Below are positions 35,658-42,492 of a DNA stretch of 64,000 nucleotides, piece after piece. Location: assembly GCF_035784015.1 (NCBI RefSeq), contig NZ_JALKOW010000002.1; one strand, given 5' to 3'. Numbering within the stretch: the stretch's first letter is position 1; each line of letters opens with the position of its first letter. The stretch comes from Comamonas sp009360615 (GTDB lineage Bacteria > Pseudomonadota > Gammaproteobacteria > Burkholderiales > Burkholderiaceae_C). Under the pieces are notes generated by a model that was given only the letters and a program-made list of their open reading frames with translations, was not told the origin of the DNA and did not search any database. The translations under genes and the position numbers were made by a program.

Positions 35658-36413
35658 TCAGGCGGTGTATTCCTGCTCTGCGATTTCGCATGTGACGCCG
35701 CAGGCCGGCAGCCATTCCTTGCGGTCGGCCTTGCCCGCAGGTAGTTCGTGAAGAGGGAATCGCTGGCCCTTCAGTGGGCCGGAGCGGTGGCGCAGGATGT
35801 AGGCACCTGGGCCAATCTCCGCTTCCACGTCTGCAAGCCGCTTGAACTCTTCGGGGTAGTCCTCTCGGATCGCCCTGAAGTAGCCAGCTCCACCCTTGAC
35901 GCAGCCGATGCAGTTGGCGTTCTGATAGCCCTGCAGGTACATGAATGGCAAGGTGATGCCTGCGCGCTCAACCATGGTCTTGCAGTCGGTCTTCGTGAGG
36001 CCGCGCTCAATGAGCGGCGCGACCACAGGGCGGTCTGGGTAGGCTTCTTGAAAGTCGTCCAGGCGCCACTGTTCGTCAGAGGTGTAGCCCAACACCAGCA
36101 CGTCGCCGGGCTGCTCGAATGTGCGCAGCAGGTCGCGCTTCAGCCTCTTGGTGCAGGACGCACCTTGACGGCCCTTGATGTAGCGAGTGCGGCGGAACAC
36201 CTCGATTGGGTCCGCGCCGTATTTCTCATCGCGCAGGATCACAACCTTGCGGCCGAACCAGGCTTCGCAGTCGGCCAGGAATCGACGGTTATCGGCGTGT
36301 TCACCAGCTAGATAGGCATTGATGATTTCGCAACCGTCGCCGTACTGCGCGATGGCGAGCTTGGTGGCGACTGCTGAGGCGGCGCCGCATGAAAACTGGC
36401 AAACGATACGCAT
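35658..36413 (-). CDS. Phage PAPS-reductase-like (PP-loop) protein
   Basis: A 251-aa protein from ATG 36413. The N-terminal MRIVCQFSCGAASAVATKLA carries a variant PP-loop (SCGAAS for SGGxDS) that would bind ATP or PAPS. Conserved Cys residues lie in CTKRLKR and NCIGCVKGG. Phages often carry such phosphoadenosine-phosphosulfate-reductase-like genes; roles in nucleotide or tRNA modification have been proposed, and none can be assigned here. GGAGC precedes the start. Confidence 0.82.
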   Translation of the reverse strand: MRIVCQFSCGAASAVATKLAIAQYGDGCEIINAYLAGEHADNRRFLADCEAWFGRKVVILRDEKYGADPIEVFRRTRYIKGRQGASCTKRLKRDLLRTFEQPGDVLVLGYTSDEQWRLDDFQEAYPDRPVVAPLIERGLTKTDCKTMVERAGITLPFMYLQGYQNANCIGCVKGGAGYFRAIREDYPEEFKRLADVEAEIGPGAYILRHRSGPLKGQRFPLHELPAGKADRKEWLPACGVTCEIAEQEYTA

Positions 36414-36428
36414 AGGGCTCCAGAAAGC

Positions 36429-36451
36429 AAAAAGCCCGCTCAGTGGCGGGC
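36429..36451 (-). terminator. Intergenic GCCCGC hairpin 2
   Basis: GCCCGC(CACTGA)GCGGGC on the minus strand, followed by TTTTTGCTTTC and then the GGAG site and ATG of the gene at 36413. Confidence 0.65.
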
Positions 36452-36483
36452 AGTGATGGGTAGAGAAGCGCGCTGGCCTGCGC

Positions 36484-36882
36484 TCAAGAAACGGTCTTCT
36501 TGATTTCTTGGAGTTGCACATCAAGCCAGCCCGTCTTGATGGCCAGCTCCTTGCAAAGCTGAGCGGCTTCTTGAAGGGGGTAGGGCTTGCTGCGCACTGC
36601 AGAGCGCTTGGCGGTGCGAAGCCATGCACCCTCATCAAAGGGCTCCGGGGGCTTTCCGCCTGCCTTCTGCGCCATCTGGCAAAGCCGCTCGTGCGCCTGC
36701 TTTGCCTCATCCAGCATTCCGGGCTTGATGCCGGAGACGCGCCAGCCTTTGTGCACGGACACCGCATCCGCCTTGGCAGCCAGGCGGCGCTGGCGCTCGA
36801 GCTCCATTCCTTGAGCTCGCATGGCGGCCATGCGGGAATCGGTGATGGGGTCGCCGTTGTGATTCACGAAAGTCAGACTCAT
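36484..36882 (-). CDS. Phage protein of unknown function
   Basis: A 132-aa, Lys/Arg/Ala-rich, helical protein from ATG 36882 behind GGAGACTCCC. It begins MSLTFVNHNGDPITDSRM and has a central EAKQAHERLCQMAQKAGGKP. I do not recognise a family. It lies between rdgC and the PAPS-reductase-like gene, each separated by a hairpin. Confidence 0.7.
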   Translation of the reverse strand: MSLTFVNHNGDPITDSRMAAMRAQGMELERQRRLAAKADAVSVHKGWRVSGIKPGMLDEAKQAHERLCQMAQKAGGKPPEPFDEGAWLRTAKRSAVRSKPYPLQEAAQLCKELAIKTGWLDVQLQEIKKTVS

Positions 36883-36896
36883 GGGAGTCTCCAAAG

Positions 36897-36919
36897 AAAA
36901 AGCCCGCGGTATGGCGGGC
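36897..36919 (-). terminator. Intergenic GCCCGC hairpin 3
   Basis: GCCCGCCATACCGCGGGC on the minus strand is followed by TTTTTCTTT and then GGAGACTCCC-ATG. Confidence 0.65.
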
Positions 36920-36940
36920 AGTGGATTGAAAAGTGAGCGG

Positions 36941-37927
36941 CTAGAACGGGCTTTCGCCCGGGGATGTGTCAGCTGGCGCGACCTTCGGGCCGGTCTTGCT
37001 GGCGCTGGCAGCCAGCGAGGCGGGCGGGTCACCCAGAGCGGTGCGGCCTTCGCCCCCCAGGGCTTCGATCAGGTCGGGGATCAAGCGCGACAGCTCACCG
37101 GTGGCAATGGCCACATTGGTATCAAAGCCGCTGTCGTCCTGGCTGTTGCCGTCCATGACGGCATCCAGCAGCGTGATGTTCTTGAGCTGCAGGCCTTCGG
37201 TCAGCACAAAGCTCACGCGATCGTCCCAGGTCATGGCCAGTTTGGTGGGCAGCTTGCCATGCTCGATGTGCTCGCGCACCTCATCGATGTCCAGCGGGTG
37301 ACGGGCGTAGCGCACCACGGCCTTGGACTCGTCTGCGGCTTTTAGCTCCGTTTCGCGGTCGGCGGTGAAGCCGGCGGGCGGCTCCTGCGTCATCAGCCAA
37401 TGCGCCATGCCCGCCTGAGGGCTGGTCTGGGTGTCCAGCAGGGCCAGCGCGAAGCCGGGCAGGCCTTCGGCCAGCAGCGTCACCACCTCGTCGGCGCGGC
37501 CCTGGGCGCTGGTATCCAGCACCAGAGTGCGCGCCTGCGGGTCGATCCAGACCCACATGCTGCCCTGCTTGGTGAAGGCCATGGGCAGTAGATCCAGCTT
37601 GGCCTCGTCCTTGAGATCGCGCTTTTCCTTCTTGCCGGGCTTGCGGCCTTCGGTCTTTTCGATGTGCTCGGCCTTCTTGTTGACCTTGCGATTCAGCACG
37701 CTGGCCGGCAGCACTTTGGCCTCTGTCATGAAGCGCATGACCCATTGACCAGCCACGGACTCGACCAGAGCGCCGTGAGCCTCGCCGCGCGGCGCCACCC
37801 AGCCCACGGAGCGCTCTTGGGTCGCGCCGCACTCTTCGAAGACAGTCTTTTGCAGCGCATCTTCCAGCAGCTGCAGATCGCCCTGCCAGCTCTCGGCAAT
37901 GCGATAAACAATCATGTTCTTGAACAT
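36941..37927 (-). CDS. rdgC: Recombination-associated protein RdgC
   Basis: A 328-aa, normal-length RdgC that opens MFKNMIVYRIAESW. RdgC forms a ring around double-stranded DNA and restrains RecA. The phage copy probably modulates recombination during infection and is distinct from a chromosomal copy. It lies in the leftward early operon next to small antirestriction and accessory genes. The C terminus ends in a low-complexity Ala/Ser tail (LAASASKTGPK) instead of a sharp domain end. Confidence 0.93.
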   Translation of the reverse strand: MFKNMIVYRIAESWQGDLQLLEDALQKTVFEECGATQERSVGWVAPRGEAHGALVESVAGQWVMRFMTEAKVLPASVLNRKVNKKAEHIEKTEGRKPGKKEKRDLKDEAKLDLLPMAFTKQGSMWVWIDPQARTLVLDTSAQGRADEVVTLLAEGLPGFALALLDTQTSPQAGMAHWLMTQEPPAGFTADRETELKAADESKAVVRYARHPLDIDEVREHIEHGKLPTKLAMTWDDRVSFVLTEGLQLKNITLLDAVMDGNSQDDSGFDTNVAIATGELSRLIPDLIEALGGEGRTALGDPPASLAASASKTGPKVAPADTSPGESPF

Positions 37928-37944
37928 AGGTGCTTCAGAAATAG

Positions 37945-37966
37945 AAAAAGCCCGCGGTTGCGGGCT
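37945..37966 (-). terminator. Intergenic GCCCGC hairpin 4
   Basis: AGCCCGC(AACC)GCGGGCT on the minus strand is followed by TTTTCTATTTC, then the rdgC start 18 nt later. Confidence 0.65.
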
Positions 37967-38024
37967 ATTGGGGGATTCAGATATCTACTGTTTTCAGGCA
38001 GTAAATGGATAGGAGGTGGTTTCG

Positions 38025-38432
38025 CTATGCGGCGTCCAACTGAGGCAGTATTTTCTGCAGGCCACTTAACGCCGCGTCGCCTTGAGCGCTCAACACAGTC
38101 GCGAGTGGCTCCGCGTCGTCATCAGTGACGTACGCCATTGCCCATTGAGGGAAGAGGCGCTGCGTGATGCCTTGGGCTTCATGAAGAAGAGTGAATTGCT
38201 TGTGCCTGGCGTCAATGGCGATTTTGTTCGCCAGTGTAGTTACATGCTCCAGCGGGCCTTCGATGTATTGGACGAAGCGTTGACCGTCAAATATCAGGAC
38301 GCCCGTGATGTCGTGTGCCTCATTAAAGGTACGCGAGAATTTTGCGATCTCAGCCACGCAGCCAATATCGGCATCCGCAGCAATCTCGCTGTGATAAAGA
38401 AAGCACCCGATAACTGACAAAGTCGCCTCCAT
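38025..38432 (-). CDS. BLUF-domain blue-light sensor protein
   Basis: A 135-aa stand-alone BLUF (blue-light sensing using FAD) domain. Key flavin residues are all present: Tyr13 (FLYHS), Asn37 (RTFNEAHDITG), Gln55 (RFVQYIEG) and Trp97 (FPQWAMA). The DARH motif (74-77) is conserved. There is no output domain beyond about 35 extra residues, so any signal must pass to a separate partner. The gene sits in the prophage early operon between rdgC and small membrane genes; a link between light and phage or host behaviour is inference. Confidence 0.88.
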   Translation of the reverse strand: MEATLSVIGCFLYHSEIAADADIGCVAEIAKFSRTFNEAHDITGVLIFDGQRFVQYIEGPLEHVTTLANKIAIDARHKQFTLLHEAQGITQRLFPQWAMAYVTDDDAEPLATVLSAQGDAALSGLQKILPQLDAA

Positions 38433-38498
38433 CGCTTACGACAATCAGTATAGATGCACATTTTTACTTGCCGTTGTGGGTCAAGGAACACATGTGAC

Positions 38499-38696
38499 TC
38501 ACGGCTGTTCCTTTAGGCATTCCACGGTCTTGTCATCCAGCCACTCGGCATGCATGCCAGGGCAGGCGAACTCGTCGCGCAGGTTCTGTGTGATGCTTCG
38601 GGGTTCATCGGCTTGGGCATCGGGCGCGCACAGCCAGGCGGCGAGAAGCAGGGCGCCAGCGATGACCAGCAGGGAGTCAACAATCGTCTTCAGCAT
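38499..38696 (-). CDS. Small exported protein
   Basis: A 65-aa protein with an N-terminal signal peptide (VIAGALLLAAWLC, likely cleavage near AQADE), then a short mature part with two Cys residues (FACPG, VECLKE) that could form a disulfide. AGGAGA precedes ATG 38696. No family recognised. Confidence 0.65.
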   Translation of the reverse strand: MLKTIVDSLLVIAGALLLAAWLCAPDAQADEPRSITQNLRDEFACPGMHAEWLDDKTVECLKEQP

Positions 38697-38743
38697 GGGG
38701 ATCTCCTGTTCAAAAATCGTGTTCAGCTATCCACGCTGGATGC

Positions 38744-38881
38744 TCAGAGCGGCCAGGCTTCTGGCGTTAGGGCGATCACCACGGCCGCGCCGATCAGGCA
38801 GAAGAGGCCGAAGCCGGTCAGGGCCCATTGCGCGACGAGCAGCAGCTTGGTCGTCGGGGTGGAGGAGGGGGGCGGATGCAT
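38744..38881 (-). CDS. Small membrane protein
   Basis: A 45-aa protein with one long hydrophobic segment (VAQWALTGFGLFCLIGAAVVIAL). ATG 38881 has AGGAGA 6 nt upstream, just after hairpin 5. Typical of small phage membrane proteins; no function recognised. Confidence 0.6.
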   Translation of the reverse strand: MHPPPSSTPTTKLLLVAQWALTGFGLFCLIGAAVVIALTPEAWPL

Positions 38882-38901
38882 GAAGTCTCCTGTGGGCAAA
38901 G

Positions 38902-38931
38902 AAAAAGCCCGCGAGCGGTTGCTGCGGGCTT
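38902..38931 (-). terminator. Intergenic GCCCGC hairpin 5
   Basis: AAGCCCGC and GCGGGCTT arms, followed on the minus strand by TTTTCTTT and then the ribosome-binding site of the 45-aa gene. Confidence 0.65.
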
Positions 38932-38934
38932 GAA

Positions 38935-39515
38935 TAAAGAGCCGGTGACCCTTTTGGGTCATGCCTGGGGAGAGGTCAGTGAGGGAGGGAGGAGATATCC
39001 CAGGCCCGGCATAACAGGTAGATGGGGGCGAATTCTGCGGGATGCCTGCAGGGCGATCAAGTCGCATTTGGCTTACCTAGAACTGGTGATGCACCATCTG
39101 GTGTGACCACTGTCGCCACGTCGCGGAGGCCGCGCTGTGTTCGTGATTGGCGGCAGCCCGGGCGAATTCCCGAGTTGCCGCACCTGCTCGAGCAGTCACA
39201 CCGGATGGCTGCCGCTTACGGCGGCAAGTCGTGACGGTTGTCGCTGTGTTCGCCCCAGCTTTCCAACAGCTCAACAACAAGAGCGAAGCTTTGTTGCAGG
39301 ACTCAGACTTTCACTCAATGCAGGCGGGCAAATGCCTGTCACCAACCATCAAGAAAAAGAGCGGATCACCCGGCTTTCGGTCTGTCGGTGGCGGCATCTC
39401 GGATTGCCAAACTCCACGCCCGGTTTCAGTTTTTCAGTGCCGCGCTCTTTCTTGATGGCCCCGCTAAAGCCCTGCGGGGGAAGGCACATGCATGCCGCAT
39501 GCTGGCGAATCACTC
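38935..39515. other. Gap without a confident gene in the leftward operon
   Basis: About 580 bp between the 45-aa gene and the Lar-like gene. Short minus-strand frames overlap each other (one spans 39077-39280 from a TTG), and bits of protein-like sequence appear in two frames, which suggests a decayed small gene. No ribosome-binding site or clean frame supports a call. Confidence 0.4.
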
Positions 39516-39520
39516 ACATC

Positions 39521-39820
39521 TCAATCTCCCGCAGCAAAGGCCGCGTCGTACAAGCCGCGATTGCGGCTATTCCGTTCTGTCCAGAGCTTCTCGGCTGCAG
39601 TCTGAAGCTCGTTGCAGCCAGCCCTGTCATAGGCGAATTCGTTTAGAGCCGGACCCTCGGCTCCGCACTCATGGCAGAACACAAAGGCGCGTACATAGAG
39701 GCCACCGCTGCACGCTAGCGCAGCGTCCGAGAAGATTCCGCCTCCGCCGCTCCTGACAACGATCGGCTTAGGCGGTCCTTCACAGAACGGGCATGGAGGA
39801 AGCTTGGATTTGTCATTCAA
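39521..39820 (-). CDS. Lar-like restriction alleviation protein
   Basis: A 99-aa protein starting at TTG 39820, chosen for its AAGGAG site 7 nt upstream. It has the Lar pattern: PPCPFCEGPP at the start, then FCHECGAEG (two Cys pairs, probably one zinc site), then an acidic Asp/Glu patch and a final Trp-x-x-Arg-Asn (LWTERN). Lar of Rac prophage relieves type I restriction of incoming DNA. Being first after PL, it would be made at once on infection. Confidence 0.8.
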   Translation of the reverse strand: MNDKSKLPPCPFCEGPPKPIVVRSGGGGIFSDAALACSGGLYVRAFVFCHECGAEGPALNEFAYDRAGCNELQTAAEKLWTERNSRNRGLYDAAFAAGD

Positions 39821-40270
39821 GACGCATCTCCTTTCTTTTAAACCGCAGCACCCTGGCTCAAGGTGCTCTGGTTTGCCCCGATCTCGCCCGGGGCGGGCGC
39901 CGGTCTCCCGGTCGCGTACTGTGTGCGGCGTCATCTGGTGTAAGAGGGCGGGCGACTCCTCAAACCATCGGCCAACTTTGATCCCGTGCCGGCTTTCGTG
40001 CGGCTCTAACGCTGCTTCCGCAGTTGCTGGGCCGGGTCATCCGGCCTATTCATCTCGCATGTGTTCTCCTTCGCAGCGCGCGGCTACCCGGTGGTTGGCG
40101 TCTTGCTTCTCTTGGTGACGCGATCCCTCAAGCAAATTGCCCCTTGAATCTCGCTCTTTGGCGAGCTGGAGCCCGATTGCTGACGGTGAGTGCCTGGCTT
40201 TTTAAAGACCCGTGGCGCGCGGCTCGATCACTTGGCACCCATCGCTGCGGTTTGTTGCCGCGATAGATAA
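39821..40270 (-). other. Long leader of the leftward early transcript
   Basis: About 450 bp between the operator cluster/PL and the Lar-like gene with no convincing frame longer than about 15 codons. Short hairpins are visible (for example GAGCCGCGCG near 40225). In lambda the same position holds nutL, so an antitermination or regulatory leader RNA is possible but not shown. Confidence 0.35.
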
Positions 40271-40299
40271 ATCTTAGTTCAGGCTAATTTATAGATCAA
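40271..40299 (-). promoter_or_regulatory. Candidate early promoter PL
   Basis: On the minus strand TTGATC (-35; plus 40294-40299) and TAAGAT (-10; plus 40271-40276) are 17 bp apart. The -35 touches operator site 2 and the -10 touches site 1, as expected for a repressor-controlled promoter. Confidence 0.5.
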
Positions 40300-40333
40300 T
40301 AGCCTTAGCTAATAAATTTGAAGCCTGAGCAAA
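40274..40333. promoter_or_regulatory. Left operator cluster OL: three repressor-type sites
   Basis: Three 14-bp imperfect palindromes: TTAGTTCAGGCTAA (40274-40287), ATAGCCTTAGCTAA (40299-40312) and GAAGCCTGAGCAAA (40320-40333). They share the half-site TTAGCCT with three sites at 50546-50607 beside the repressor gene, and successive sites start 25 and 21 bp apart. This is the arrangement of lambda OL. Confidence 0.78.
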
Positions 40334-40364
40334 TTTATTGAGATGGATAAAAAGTCGCAGATGG

Positions 40365-40387
40365 AAAAAGCCCGCTCATGGCGGGCT
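40365..40387 (-). terminator. GCCCGC hairpin 6, upstream of OL
   Basis: AGCCCGCCATGAGCGGGCT on the minus strand is followed by TTTTTCC. It follows the 67-aa gene and would stop transcripts before they run into OL/PL. Confidence 0.65.
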
Positions 40388-40407
40388 GGCATCTCGGGCT
40401 GATATGG

Positions 40408-40611
40408 CTATTTCTTGGCTAACTCATCAAGAGCTTCTTGCAGCGACTTGATGAGCCGCTCTACATCCGCAGGAGGCATCTCAATCCATGCGGTTGAGAC
40501 GGGCAGGCCGGATGAGGTCTTGGCAGTGTGCTTCACGCCGATCAGTGGCTTCCCATCCTCAGCACGGGTGCGTATGCTTGTGAACTGAAGGCGAGGGGCT
40601 GGAGCGGTCAT
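40408..40611 (-). CDS. Small phage protein, unknown function
   Basis: A 67-aa protein ending in an amphipathic helix (PADVERLIKSLQEALDELAK). No strong ribosome-binding site precedes ATG 40611. It is the last gene of the immunity region before OL. No family recognised. Confidence 0.5.
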   Translation of the reverse strand: MTAPAPRLQFTSIRTRAEDGKPLIGVKHTAKTSSGLPVSTAWIEMPPADVERLIKSLQEALDELAKK

Positions 40612-40718
40612 GCAGCGATAGTGCCATGAAAGAGCTGCATCAGGGCTGCAGTCTCAGATTGCAGTTTGAGATGGGAAGGAGGAGCATTTAGGTATCACGC
40701 ACTTCAAGGAGAGCGGCG

Positions 40719-40814
40719 ATGTCTACCCTCATGACACAAATGGTTGGCCTGTGGATCCTGGCCGTGTTGGTGGCCTGGGTGATCAACGAGATCAGGGACG
40801 ACTGGCGGGCGTAA
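40719..40814 (+). CDS. 31-aa membrane peptide
   Basis: A very short frame with good signals: AGGAGA lies 7 nt before ATG 40719, and the peptide has one hydrophobic helix (MVGLWILAVLVAWVI) followed by charged NEIRDDWRA. A hairpin follows at once. It lies on the plus strand, opposite to its neighbours. Function unknown; such peptides are frequent in phages. Confidence 0.5.
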   Translation: MSTLMTQMVGLWILAVLVAWVINEIRDDWRA

Positions 40815-40816
40815 AT

Positions 40817-40836
40817 AAGCCCGTTACGGGCGGGCT
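40817..40836. terminator. GCCCG hairpin 7
   Basis: AGCCCG and CGGGCT pair directly after the 31-aa gene. T-rich sequence follows only on the minus strand (TTATTTA). Confidence 0.45.
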
Positions 40837-40904
40837 GTGGCTGACTATCGCAGGCAGTTGCAGATGACTGGGTGGCTGTCTGTATCCGGCTGCATAGGGT
40901 CGAA

Positions 40905-40928
40905 CAGCGACAGTCGCAGTTCGGCCAG
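40905..40928 (+). repeat. 24-bp direct repeat, left copy
   Basis: CAGCGACAGTCGCAGTTCGG plus CCAG is repeated at 42881-42904 with one mismatch, in the same orientation, on the other side of the two cassette genes. A third partial copy (AGTTCGGCCAGAAG) is near 44780. Confidence 0.8.
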
Positions 40929-40959
40929 AAGCAGACGGTGGCTGCGAGAAAAAGCGGAC

Positions 40960-41049
40960 GCTCAACGCAGAGGTAACCGGCGACTTGCGGCAGGAGCGCG
41001 CAAAGCGCGCGGACGCCGCAAGGCATCCGTGTTGACCGCCTTGTTAGGT
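40960..41049 (-). other. Integron attC recombination site 1
   Basis: Read on the minus strand, the site opens with R'' ACCTAAC (RYYYAAC) and closes with R' GTTGAGC (GTTRRRY), 90 bp in total. Inside, L'' GGTCAACACGG pairs imperfectly with L' CCGGTTACC, leaving extrahelical bases, and inner arms CTTGCGGC/GCCGCAAG pair. The stop codon of the gene at 41044-41859 lies within R'', the usual layout of gene cassettes. Confidence 0.82.
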
Positions 41050-41859
41050 CGCACCGTAGGTTCCTCCCTCATGGAAGTCCTCTTCATCATCTGGAGCAGC
41101 GATGAAGTCGACATCTTCACTGTAGCTTCTATACAGATCGGTCAGCAGCTCGAGTAGAAGCTGCACTGAGCCCAAGCCGATGACGGTCGCCAGTAGCACA
41201 AACCATTGGCGCGTAGCGTCTGAGTACCAGAGGGATGCGACAAGAAGCACCAGCACCGATGCAATGACAAGAACAACCCCCTTCGCAAGCGTGTCGAGGA
41301 AGCGCTTTGCGATGATTTGTCGGATGGAGATGATCCCTATACGGCTCAGGAGATGCTCAATGTATCCAAAATGACCAGCGGAGATGGCATAGAAGTGGCG
41401 TACCTCTGGATCCTCACCATCCAAGGCATTCTGAAGCGCCTCCCCATATGCTCGGTACTCGTCGCCGAGGTCCCTCTGTGGCAGATCGGACATGTCATGC
41501 TTGTCAAGTTCCCACACAAGGGATAAGCAAAGTTCCCGCCCCTCACTTTTCGGTTGTTCCTGCAGCCAGCCCTGAGCCTGTGACAGGCGCGCCTTAAGTA
41601 GGTCGTACGTGGTCACTCGCTCGGCCTTGTTCTGTTGCGTCACGAACAGGATCCATGCCATCGACAGCGAGGAAAATAGGGCTAGAACAGACGCAAGCCC
41701 GCTCAGATAAGTCACAAAGGCAGATCTATCCAGTGTGCTCAGATCCGCAGCGCATGTGCTCGGCGCCCAGATGGCTGCTGCCGTAACTCCACCAAGAACC
41801 AGCAGAATTGGGGCCTGATACCTTAGCCGCGTAGCGATTTGATAGAGCAGCGGGGGCAT
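41044..41859 (-). CDS. Cassette gene 1: four-helix membrane protein, unknown function
   Basis: A 271-aa protein with two N-terminal membrane helices (about 14-32 and 47-73), a soluble 115-residue central part and two C-terminal helices (about 193-212 and 218-239). An acidic tail follows (SEDVDFIAAPDDEEDF). No family recognised. attC sites lie immediately before the start (ATG 15 nt after R' of site 2) and across the stop codon (site 1), so it is a complete integron cassette. In a prophage immunity region, a superinfection-exclusion role is plausible but only inference. Confidence 0.75.
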   Translation of the reverse strand: MPPLLYQIATRLRYQAPILLVLGGVTAAAIWAPSTCAADLSTLDRSAFVTYLSGLASVLALFSSLSMAWILFVTQQNKAERVTTYDLLKARLSQAQGWLQEQPKSEGRELCLSLVWELDKHDMSDLPQRDLGDEYRAYGEALQNALDGEDPEVRHFYAISAGHFGYIEHLLSRIGIISIRQIIAKRFLDTLAKGVVLVIASVLVLLVASLWYSDATRQWFVLLATVIGLGSVQLLLELLTDLYRSYSEDVDFIAAPDDEEDFHEGGTYGAT

Positions 41860-41864
41860 GTGCG

Positions 41865-41966
41865 ACCTAACGTTTGATATGAGCGGACCGCAACTGCGCG
41901 CTCGGCGTGGCCGATGCGCACCAATGCGTCCCGCCGTTGTGGGTCCGCTCGATGGAGGGGTTAGGC
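41865..41966 (-). other. Integron attC recombination site 2
   Basis: On the minus strand it runs from R'' GCCTAAC to R' GTTAGGT, 102 bp. GAGCGGACC and GGTCCGCTC are perfectly complementary inner arms (plus 41881-41889 and 41942-41950), continued by CAAC/GTTG. Its R'' starts 2 nt after the stop codon of cassette gene 2, and its R' precedes cassette gene 1. Confidence 0.88.
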
Positions 41967-41967
41967 C

Positions 41968-42468
41968 TCAATCTCGGCACGGCAGGCTTGAGCTTGGGGA
42001 TTCAATCATGGACTTCCACGCGGTCAGAACTGCGCGAACCGCTGGAAGCAAAGGAAGTGTGGTGCCATCGTCCAGCGTGGCCAGGACTTCGGCAGCCTCG
42101 GCGAACACGCCGTAGCCGAACGGTGCCTGAAATAGCCCTGGGGTTGCCGACAACTGCTCAGCCGAGGAGAGCTGGCGGGGAACCTTCTTCGACAAGGCCA
42201 GTTTCGCGTGCTTGGAGGCGTCAGCCACGTCTCTGATCAGCGCGAACTCAGAACTTTTCGCTTGCACGCTTGCACGTGCTGCTTCAATCTCATGTTCCAT
42301 GAGCTTGCGGTCACGGCTTGCGAAGCCGTCAAGAGCGAAGTGATCGGCCATGTGGTACAGGACTATCGCCGCGAGTCGGCCGCGGCGGATGTCGTATGGC
42401 GCGTTCTCGAATTCGGCAACCGTTGGCTCGACCGTGTGAGCGAGAAAGGCGGCGGCATCTGAGTGCAC
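41968..42468 (-). CDS. Cassette gene 2: unknown protein
   Basis: A 166-aa protein from GTG 42468, which has AGGAG 6 nt upstream and lies 17 nt after a GTTAGGC core site. A longer in-frame extension is possible but lacks protein character. The sequence contains YDIRRGRLAAIVLYHMADHF and DVADASKHAKLAL; no membrane helix is predicted by eye. I do not recognise the family. It is bounded by a core site and attC site 2. Confidence 0.72.
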   Translation of the reverse strand: MHSDAAAFLAHTVEPTVAEFENAPYDIRRGRLAAIVLYHMADHFALDGFASRDRKLMEHEIEAARASVQAKSSEFALIRDVADASKHAKLALSKKVPRQLSSAEQLSATPGLFQAPFGYGVFAEAAEVLATLDDGTTLPLLPAVRAVLTAWKSMIESPSSSLPCRD

Positions 42469-42485
42469 GGGGGCTCCTGTATGAG

Positions 42486-42492
42486 GCCTAAC
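42486..42492 (-). other. Isolated integron R' core site upstream of cassette gene 2
   Basis: GTTAGGC on the minus strand marks the start of the two-cassette array. Unlike sites 1 and 2, no complementary R'' or arms are visible upstream, so it could derive from an attI site, a secondary site or a truncated attC. Confidence 0.55.

Noticed and set aside
35620..38935. Regularly spaced GCCCGC hairpins as CRISPR-like repeats
   Set aside because: They lie between genes at gene-length intervals and differ in loops; they are terminator-like hairpins.
39077..39280. 67-codon minus-strand frame from a TTG
   Set aside because: Weak start, overlapping protein-like fragments in other frames; noted only as a possible decayed gene.
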